A program made the translations under genes and the position numbers. From contig LLCB01000658.1 of NCBI GenBank assembly GCA_001414345.1, positions 1 through 13,652 of the forward strand: a DNA stretch of 13,652 nt, written 5' to 3'. The stretch is from Hymenoscyphus infarciens (Eukaryota; Ascomycota; Leotiomycetes; Helotiales; Helotiaceae). This document shows, in pieces, positions 1 to 7,199 of the stretch; the stretch's first letter is position 1, and each line of letters opens with the position of its first letter. The notes under the pieces are model-generated. The model saw only the letters and a list, made by a program, of their open reading frames with translations, was not told the DNA's origin and made no database searches.

Positions 1-223
1 TACTTACTTTCTATTAATATATACTATCTAGTACTATACTAAATATAAGTATAATATAACTTTAAATCTATTATCTAAAATATTATAAATTATTAAAAGT
101 AATATATATACTTAGTATAAATAATAATATTATATAAGTACTTAATAAATAAGAGAGAAAAAGAGATAATTAAGACTTTTAATACTATAACTATAGCTAT
201 AATTTAACCTAAAAGCAAGAGAT
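1..223. other. Left non-coding part of copy 1
   Basis: AT-rich sequence with no recognisable gene, matched base for base by 6814-7036. Only isolated differences separate the copies (for example ataataatatt against acgataatatt). It lies beyond R1 on the downstream side of ORF2 and may include the 3' end of the element. Confidence 0.6.
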
Positions 224-313
224 GCTAAGCCTAATTAAGTAATTAGTATATAATTAGTAAAGTAGTACTTAAAGTGCTTAAATAATCTTAAATTATAATT
301 ATTTAAATACTTT
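224..313 (+). repeat. Short direct repeat R1 (left side, copy 1)
   Basis: About 85-90 bp beginning gctaagcctaattaagtaat and ending in a near-palindrome centred on cttaaataatcttaaatta. It matches R2 at 6094-6180 in the same orientation, about 5.87 kb away, with a few transitions and short indels. The pair brackets both reading frames, so these could be short terminal direct repeats or subterminal repeats of the element. Because the core is palindromic, part of the match also holds in inverted orientation. The same-strand match is longer. Confidence 0.7.
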
Positions 314-389
314 AACAAAGAGAGTAAAAAGAGAGGTAAAGATAGTAAAAAGTAACTAAAAAGTAGTAATAAAATCAAGGTATTATAGA

Positions 390-3300
390 TAATCCTCCTA
401 GTATCTACACCTAAAGTATCTACTACTATATACTCTTACTTCTTATCCCTCTTCTTATTATACTTATTATATATAATTCTAACCTTTTTAGTAGTATAAG
501 AGAGTTAATTAGTAAAGGTTATTTAAGAGAGAGTATCTCCTCTCTTTCTCTTTAAATTAAGACTATTTATAAAAGTAATTATAGTAATAGATATTATTTT
601 ACTTACTAGCGTATTTATAAGTATAAGAAGAGTAAGTAAGAGCGAATTAAAGACTCTCTTATTAAGCTCTTAATTAAGTTTTAATTACTCTTTCTTATTA
701 ATTAATTTAAGCTTATCTTTAATAATAGTAGTATTAATATCTATATATAATTAAGTATCGAGATCTCTTATAATTTACTTATCTATATCTACCTATTATT
801 ATACCACTTTATCTACTCTCTCTAGTATATTTAACTTAGTAAGTACTATTAAGCTCTTCTTCTCCTTATTCCTTATAAGAGGTAATAACAAGTATAAGTC
901 TAAAGTTAATACTTCTTTACTATTAGTATCCTCCTCTATATCTATATCTATATCCTTACTTCTTATATTACTCTTAGAACTATCTCTAGAATTATTATCT
1001 CTATTGTCTTCCTCTTTTAAATAAGTAATAATAATTATAAAGTAGTCTTTTAGATAAGTAGCAACAATTATAAAGTAGTCTTCTAAGTATATAGTAATAA
1101 TTATAAATATCTTTAAAAGATTGTCTAATTCTAAATTATCTACTAATATTATACTTACTCTAGTACTAGTACTATCCTCTAGTAATAGTATAAGTCTAGT
1201 ATCTCCTTCTCTATCTTAAGCGTTATCTTTAAGTATAATAAGCTCGTTGTTAAGTACTTTAATAGACGCTAAGAGTTAAAGTAGAATTAGTAGCTTTTAG
1301 GTATCTTATAAGAGTATAATAGATTACCTCTTTTTAGAAGATTAGAGCTTATTATTAGTATAGCTATTAAATACTATATATACTTTATAGTACTTTTTAT
1401 TAGTAAGACCTTTTAGTAAATTAAAGTATTATATAAGAGCTTATATATTATCTACCTCCTTATAATCTATAGTACTTAATTACTTAGCTTTCCTCTTTCT
1501 AATAATAACGTTTATAGCTAGAAAAACGTCTTCTATCTTATTAGTAAGAAGTAGTATATTAATAGAATTCTATCTACTAAGAGTAGAGATTATATAATAG
1601 ATATTCTCTAGAAGCTTAATAGTAAACCTTTTAGCTTATATATTCTAAAATACTAATTTAAAGTTAAATAGATTCTTAAAGTTACTAGTAAGTAAGTAAG
1701 GTACTTAAAATAGAAAGTTATTATTAATTTATACTTTAACTATCTTACTATATTATATTATAAAAGTATATATAATTATAAAGATACTCTTAATAGTAGA
1801 GAAGTCTTTAATACTTATTATATATATATAGATATATAAGGCTACTTAAATATAGATTTTAATAATAAGAATAGGCTTTAGCGCTTTATAGGTTAGAAGA
1901 GGAGCTAAAGAGTCTATACTAATTAGTAGTATATACTAAATTCAAGAATACTACTTACTTTTAGCCTTTTTCTTATTAGAGATAAATCCCTTTTTATATA
2001 CTTTTATTCTAATTGTTTTAGTCTTATTAAAAGCCTTTATAAAGAAGGTTTATCTAGTCTTAGCCTTTTCCTCTTAGATAGCTTACTCTTTAGCTATAGC
2101 TAATTTATCCTCTTTTTACTTAATAATAAGAGTAGAGTAGTTAGTAGTAGAATGTTTTATAGTAGCCTCTTACTTCCTCTTAGACTTTATAATTAACTAT
2201 TATTTCTTCTCTTAGCTATTAGAGCTTTATACTATAGCTTTTATAAAATAGTCTTTTACTTTTTATAGATAGTTCTTAATCTTATTATTAGAGAGTAGTT
2301 TACTTAGCCTCTAAAGAAGTATAGATATGTAATTTTCTAGAGTACTTACTAGGTTTACTAAGAAGTAATAAGAGTATACTTTAAGCTTTAAACTCTTAAG
2401 ATAAGAAGCCTAGACTTCTAAGCATTTAAGAGACTAATATTAAGGTATTCTAGTATATTTTTAGTATTATAAAGTAGTAGATATAAAGCTTTTAAAAGTA
2501 TAAGTAAAAGTAATAGAATAAAAGTAGGAAAATTAGAAAACCGTTCTACTTAAACTATATAACCTTCTATATATTACTTCTTACTTTTAGTACTATTTAT
2601 AAAGCTCTAATATACTATTCTAGTATATATTAAATAATTACTAGCTATGTAGTATATTATCTCTTATAAAAGCTAAGACTTTATTTACTATTCTATAAGT
2701 ATTTATAAGAGTAGATATAAGTAAGACTAGATTAAAGGATATTCTACTCTAAGTAACTACTTAAGAACTAGCTTAGAAACCTCTCTAAGAGACTAAAGAA
2801 GTTTTAAAGGTAAGCGATTAATACTAAGCCTAATTTATAAATTATTTACTACTATTAATAAAAGTTAGTAATCTATATACTTAAAATAGCTTAAAAATAT
2901 AATATTTTAAATTAATTCTTTTACTTTTAATTTAAGTATAAAATAGTATTATTTATGTCTATAAAGCTAACTAGAACTTAATAGATATAGAACTTATAAT
3001 ATTATAATTTTTTAAAGATTTAAGAGTCTAAGATTACTAACTTTTATTAGTAGTAGTAAGTAATTTATAAATTAAGCTTAGTACTAATAGTTATAGTTAG
3101 TAGGTTTACTTTACTAAAATCTCCTTCTAAGTACTTAGAGAATTATATATTTATAACTATATTTAAAACCTTATATAAATTACTTCTAAATTTAATTAAA
3201 AGTTAATAAATATGTCTATTCCTCTCTAGAGTTACGTTAAGCCTTTTTTTACACCTAAAATATATGAATTTTAGGCTTAGAGCTTAGCTTATATTTAGTA

Positions 3301-4384
3301 TAGGTTTATTCCTAGTTTAGTATATTTATTTACTTATTAATTATAAATAGTAAAAGCGATGCTGCTAGCTAATCTTTTATATCTTTTATAGAGAGTAATA
3401 TATACTTCCTTTGTTATATTACTCTTTATTAACGTTCTATTTACTCTAGCTAGTAGGTAATTATAATTATAGACTATTATAGAGTTTATAGTTAGTTAGT
3501 AGATTATAATACTATAATCCTAGATATACTACTATAGCTAGGGATATATATTAAGTATAAGGTTACTAATATAGAAAGGAGAGATGGATTTAGAACCTTA
3601 CTCTTTAAATAGATTTAAAGGAGTATCTTTTAGTAGACGACCTAGGATTAGAGTTATTAGAGTACTCTACTATAACGACGACGTTTAATACTATCTATTA
3701 GTAAGAGAGCTCTATAAAGAAGGAAGCTTAATCCTAAGAATAAATTAGTAGCTTTTAGAGTAGATTAATTAAATATAAGTTTATTTATTAATATCTATTT
3801 CTAAATCTCTTTTTAAATTATCTTTAACTAATAAGGTATTCTTATTAGTTATATATTCTCTTAAATCTTTATCTAATCTTACTAAACTATTATTATCTAA
3901 CTCCTCTAATTCCTTATTTAAGAAGTTACTATTATATAGATAATCTAGTACTATGTTTATTACTTAATTGCTTTTATCTTTGTTATTAAAGTATATATTA
4001 AATTTATCTTAATTAGCCTCTTTAGCTTCTTTAATTCTTAAGCTATCTTAGGATATAGCTTTTACTTATATACTCTCTTTAGCTTACTTAAAAGGCTTAA
4101 TTCTACTAAATTACTCTCTTAGATATATACTAATAATTCTACTCTTAAATCTAAGTATACTATAGTATAAGTTTTCTTCTCTTTAGTATATATTATCTTA
4201 TTAATTAGTAGTATATATCTATATACTAATAATTTTATTTTATACTACTCTAGAGTTATTTAGAGTAAATATATATTAATATCTTAATTCTTATATAATT
4301 CTTAAAGCTTAGTAAGCTTCTTAGTAAGCACCTTAATACTATAATTATCTACTAAATACTCTTTATTTCTAGAATAGTAAAAGT
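390..4384 (-). pseudogene. ORF2, copy 1: very long decayed reading frame, function unknown
   Basis: Directly downstream of the transposase relic, a second minus-strand frame of about 1,300 codons can be followed almost to R1. Its stops are nearly all TAA or TAG, as expected from mutated CAA, CAG, CGA and TGG codons. I do not recognise a family. Visible from N to C: a stretch reading YSIKIPTKKLTKL, seen more cleanly in copy 2; an acidic, Leu-rich helical region at about 3790-4000 (NKELEELDNNSLVRL); a conserved block with YKRYKRLASSIAFTIYN at about 3340-3400; a Lys/Glu-rich, probably helical basic region at about 2050-2130 (KEDKLAIAKE, EEKAKTR); an 11-residue tandem repeat at 1023-1113; an acidic Asp-Ile tract at about 932-956; and KRKRGD at about 540. 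A T-run one base shorter than in copy 2 (4030-4032) shifts the frame. Start and stop cannot be fixed. It could be a C-terminal extension of ORF1 rather than a separate protein. Confidence 0.5.
1023..1113 (-). repeat. 33-bp in-frame minisatellite in ORF2, three units (copy 1)
   Basis: Three units with a 33-bp period (sharing aattataaagtagtctt), each encoding 11 residues of the type ATYLKDYFIIV on the minus strand. The corresponding place in copy 2 has two units. The difference is exactly one codon-preserving unit, so it probably arose by slippage or unequal exchange, possibly while the frame was still coding. Confidence 0.8.
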
Positions 4385-4385
4385 T

Positions 4386-5240
4386 AGTTTATAGTACTCC
4401 TAGTATCTTATACTCTTAATTAGTATTAGTATAAATATAATAGCGATTCTATATATATATATAAACGTTTAAACCTTCTTTTAAATAATTAGAATATATA
4501 TATATAATATAGCGATTATATTAGAGAAGCTCTTTTTAGAAAATAACCTCTTTTTATAAATACTTTAAAAGTATATCTTCTACTTATTTAGAGACTCTTT
4601 TATAAGCTATCTCTACTAAGCCTTAATATGTTAATTAGCTATAAAAGTACTAAACTAATATAAGTCTAAAAATTAGTATAGCTTTTTACTACTTTTTATA
4701 GCTTATTATTAACGAAGTATATAGTAAGTGTTTACTACTATTAGAGATTCTAATTCTTAATCTAATTATATATAATATAGTATCTTTCTAAGGCTACTTA
4801 TAGTATTGCTATATTACTATAGAGTAGATACTACTATATTATTTAAGATACTATAATAGTTTTAAAAGATAAATCGAGTATAAGTATTAATACTAGTATA
4901 TATCTTAATACTAATAAACCTTAATTTATAATATCTATTAATACTTTATATAAAATTAGACTCTAGTATAATATACTTACCTTATATATCTTTAATCTTT
5001 TATAACCTTTAGATATACTCTTTCTTATTAACCTTTTAAAGTGCTTTTTAGATCTTATCTCTACTCTACTTTTTGTCTCTATCTCTATTAATATTATAAG
5101 TATTTAAGTATATATAAAGAAACCTAAGGTTAAAGCTTTTTATAATACTAAAGTAGCTATATTCGTAGATCTTATACTAAAGTATAGCTTCTAGCTTAGT
5201 ACGCTTCTTCTAGATATAAAACTTCTTACGCTAAAGTCTT
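4386..5240 (-). pseudogene. ORF1, copy 1: DDE integrase-like transposase relic
   Basis: Minus-strand frame in which nearly every stop can be explained as a RIP-mutated Gln, Arg or Trp codon. Seen in order: an N-terminal stretch reading YLNTYNINRDRD, comparable to the helical DNA-binding region before the catalytic core in fungal and metazoan 'integrase core domain' proteins; the first catalytic position (4937-4939) now Asn in a context IN-x-YYKL where Asp is expected; the second Asp intact in LD-x-ELESL (4760-4762); and the signature FSTFIANQHIKAWW at about 4616-4657 (taking the two final TAG codons as former Trp), where Lys at 4622-4624 replaces the catalytic Glu. Spacings of about 59 and 46 residues fit an rve-type DDE fold. 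A C-terminal part reads KESLNK and later YYKLTF. The start cannot be fixed because ATG would have become ATA. In Repbase terms it may be close to IS3EU; that placement is from memory. It is dead: two of three catalytic residues are lost. Confidence 0.75.
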
Positions 5241-5650
5241 ATATCTTATTATATCTTTTAAAGCTTTTAAAGCCTAATTATAAAGCTCTCTTGATTTAAT
5301 ATATATACTATACTTGAATTAGATAATTCTATATTTTTAAAGAGATATACTACTTATATATATAAAGCTAGCGGGGGTATACTATTAGCGTTCTTTTAAA
5401 GGTTCTATCTTATATTAATTTAGAGCTTAAGAGTAGTATTAGAGACGTTGATATTATAATTACTTTTAAGAATATTATATATCTCTTAAGTAGAGGTCCT
5501 CTTTAGATATAACTTCTTTATAAATACCTTATATAGCTTTAAATTAATAAATTAACATAGTATATTTAAGCTCTTATTATATACTTAAAACTACTTTTTT
5601 TATACTTCTTACTATATTTAAAATTCTAAGATTATTATACTATAATACTA
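5241..5650. other. Gene-free leader upstream of ORF1, copy 1
   Basis: About 400 bp between the readable start of the transposase relic and the duplicated module. Copies 1 and 2 still align here. The most divergent patch is a small G-rich spot, gctagcgggggtatac near 5367-5382, which in copy 2 (12146-12165) reads as a different sequence of similar length. I see no convincing RNA gene. The N-terminus of ORF1 may extend into it, because the start codon cannot be located. Confidence 0.4.
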
Positions 5651-6058
5651 CTACTAAGAATATTGCACTTTAATAAGTATTTAGAGCTACTACTAGAGCT
5701 TGTTCTCTTCCTTTTCCTGTTATTATTAGTGCTTAAATTTAAAAGAGAAGAAGGAGTATATATAGTAGTAGAATAGTACTTTTAAAGAAAGGAATAATAT
5801 AGAGTAGTATTTAAAAGAAGAAGCGACTAATTTGATTTATCTTAAGAGGTTCTACTACTAAAGATATTATACTTTAATAGATATCTAAGGCCGCTACTAG
5901 AGCTTATTCTCTTCCTTCTTCTATTATTATTAGTACTTAAATTTAAGAGAGGAGAGAGAGTATATATAGTAGTAGAATAACACTTTTAAAAGAAGGAATA
6001 ATAGAGAGTAGTATATAGTATTTAAAGGAAGGAGTAATATAAGAGAGTTAGTATATAG
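5651..6058. promoter_or_regulatory. Duplicated 204-bp GA-tract/TATA module, copy 1
   Basis: Two tandem units of about 204 bp, starting at about 5651 and 5855. Each contains ctactagagctt, a CT-rich stretch (cttcctt), a GA-rich tract, TATATATA (5757-5764 and 5961-5968), agtagtagaata and a tttaaa-rich GA stretch. The octamer is symmetrical and lies upstream of the minus-strand ORF1, so it may be a TATA box with duplicated promoter sequence. That is inference: AT-richness makes TATA boxes cheap here. The second unit is slightly longer at its right end. Confidence 0.5.
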
Positions 6059-6093
6059 AGTAAGTATACTTTTTAGTCTATAAAATAAATAGT

Positions 6094-6180
6094 ACTAACT
6101 CTAATTAAGAAATTAGTATATAATTAAGAAAAGTAGCTAAAAGTGCTTAAATAATCTTAAATTAAGATTATTTAAGCTTT
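6094..6180 (+). repeat. Short direct repeat R2 (right side, copy 1)
   Basis: Counterpart of R1. Shared blocks are ctaattaag, aaattagtatataatta, and aagtgcttaaataatctta. It contains a perfect 15-bp inverted repeat with a 1-bp centre at 6146-6176 (cttaaataatcttaa / ttaagattatttaag), longer and cleaner than in R1. It lies upstream of the promoter-like module with respect to the minus-strand genes. Confidence 0.7.
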
Positions 6181-6229
6181 TAAAGTAAGCTAATTACTTT
6201 AATATTAAGTAATCTAGAGTAATTAGCTT
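6146..6229. repeat. Cluster of palindromes right of R2, copy 1
   Basis: Two strong inverted repeats lie side by side: the perfect 31-bp palindrome at 6146-6176, and aagctaattact (6187-6198) against agtaattagctt (6218-6229), 12 of 12 matching around a 19-base loop. Inside that loop attactt and aagtaat offer a nested alternative. Such clusters suit binding sites near transposon ends or cruciform formation. No function is shown by sequence alone. Confidence 0.75.
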
Positions 6230-6382
6230 AAAAAAGGCCTAGTTTTAAGACATAATTTAAGAACTTATTATAGTAATAAAAGTCGATTTATATAGTCTTT
6301 TTATATTATATATATATATCTCTTATTATAATATATTTTAATTTAATATTTAATACCTTTTATAATTATCTCTTAATTTATA

Positions 6383-6640
6383 TGACTTTTACGATTTACG
6401 ATTTACGATTTGTGATTTGCGATTTACGATTTAGTCGATTCTAACTTTTTGATATATCCAGGTACGGTATCCCGTACGTATCAAAAGTTAGAATCGACTA
6501 AATCGTAAATCATAAATCGCAAATCGTAAATCGTAAATCGTAAAGCTTAGATTTCTAAGTATATAGCCTTTTAGAGCTAAATTGTAAATTATAAATCGTA
6601 AATCAATAAACGTAGATTTTTTAGAGGCTATTTAGACGTA
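6383..6640. repeat. Fold-back block with TTTACGA heptamers, copy 1
   Basis: Starts TGACTTT and is made of head-to-tail 7-mers of the type TTTACGA, with TTTGCGA and TTTATGA variants, in opposed orientations. A long hairpin comes first (6388-6544), then a unique 90-bp stretch (6541-6630) containing aagcttagatttctaagtat. In copy 2 the unique stretch comes first and the hairpin last, each reverse-complemented. The block keeps CG, CA and TG dinucleotides that are almost absent elsewhere, which suggests a later insertion or poor RIP targeting. TIR-like ends with internal heptamers resemble fungal fold-back or MITE-like elements. No coding capacity. Confidence 0.8.
6388..6544. repeat. 64-bp inverted repeat (hairpin) with GC-richer loop, copy 1
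   Basis: Arms 6388-6452 and 6481-6544 are complementary except for two heptamer variants and one extra T. They run from tttacgattt through agtcgattctaacttttt. The 28-base loop holds a nested palindrome, gtacgg-tatc-ccgtac. This loop is one of the most GC-rich spots inside the repeat unit. Confidence 0.9.
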
Positions 6641-6813
6641 AATTGAAATACTTAAATTAGTAATCTTAAAGCTTAAAGTAAGAGTATTTATAATTTATAA
6701 TACTTAAATTATAAAGCTTAAATTATAAAATTTAAGTATAAGCAGGGGTAGAAAGTAGAAGGTAATATAGTATATATATATCTATTAAATATATATATAT
6801 TATAATCGCTTAC
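6641..6813. other. Spacer between the two units
   Basis: AT-rich sequence joining the fold-back block of copy 1 to the first matched base of copy 2. It has several short palindromic runs around cttaaattata and aagcttaa, a small G-rich spot (agcaggggtagaaag, about 6742-6756) and an (AT)n microsatellite at about 6769-6801. It does not recur after copy 2, so it is either old flanking DNA or the left end of the unit, whose copy-1 equivalent would lie before the window. Confidence 0.6.
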
Positions 6814-7036
6814 TACTTACTCTCTATTAATATATACTACCTAGTACTATGTTAAATATAAGTATAATATAACTTTAAATCTATTATCTAAAATATTATA
6901 AATTATTAAAAGTAATATATATACTTAGTATAAACGATAATATTATATAAGTATTTAATAAATAAGAGAGGAAAAGAGATAATTAAGACTTTTAATACTA
7001 TAAGTATAGATATAATTTAACTTAAGAGTAAGAGAC

Positions 7037-7126
7037 GCTAAGCCTAATTAGGTAATTAGTATATAATTAGTAAAGTAGTACTTAAAGTATTTAAATAATC
7101 TTAAATTATAATTATTTAAGTACTTT
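7037..7126 (+). repeat. Short direct repeat R3 (left side, copy 2)
   Basis: Exact positional equivalent of R1 at offset 6813. It reads gctaagcctaattaggtaat and keeps a better palindrome at its end (aagtatttaaataat against attatttaagtactt) than R1. Confidence 0.7.
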
Positions 7127-7199
7127 AGTAAAGAGAGTAAAAGGAGAGTAAAGGTAGTAAAAAGTAACTAAAAAGTAGTAATAAAATTAAAGTATTATA

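Larger units (their letters stand above)
1..6640. mobile_element. Copy 1 of a 6.8-kb RIP-degraded transposon unit (left end outside window)
   Basis: The sequence from base 1 reappears from base 6814 in the same orientation and stays alignable to the fold-back block at about 6383-6640. The offset between copies drifts from 6813 at the left to 6714 at the right through small indels. The unit carries a minus-strand DDE transposase relic, a very long second reading frame, short direct repeats near both sides and a fold-back block at the right. CpA and TpG are almost missing on both strands, the classic product of fungal RIP, which mutates cytosines in duplicated DNA. The left boundary is not visible because the window opens inside the unit. 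The copy is certainly inactive as a coding element. Confidence 0.9.

Noticed and set aside
815..1217. Open minus-strand stretch of about 135 codons that looks like an intact acidic protein
   Set aside because: It is part of ORF2. It lacks stops only because this segment had no Gln, Trp or CGA codons for RIP to convert.
3625..3645. Plus-strand ttagtagacgaccta reading LVDDL, resembling the reverse transcriptase [YF]xDD motif
   Set aside because: The surrounding plus-strand frame shows no reverse transcriptase context, and the minus strand is the coding one here, giving GRLLKD.
5757..6182. Interpretation of the TATA modules and R repeats as an LTR retrotransposon
   Set aside because: The promoter-like module occurs only on one side of the genes, the shared direct repeats are only 85-90 bp, and no reverse transcriptase was found. 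The recognisable enzyme is a DDE core of the IS-like integrase family.
6388..6544. Heptamer arrays as telomeric repeats
   Set aside because: The unit is TTTACGA, not the TTAGGG usual in filamentous fungi, and it occurs internally in opposed orientations.
6769..6801. (AT)n run as a functional element
   Set aside because: Short AT microsatellites recur throughout this AT-rich DNA and nothing ties this one to a function.
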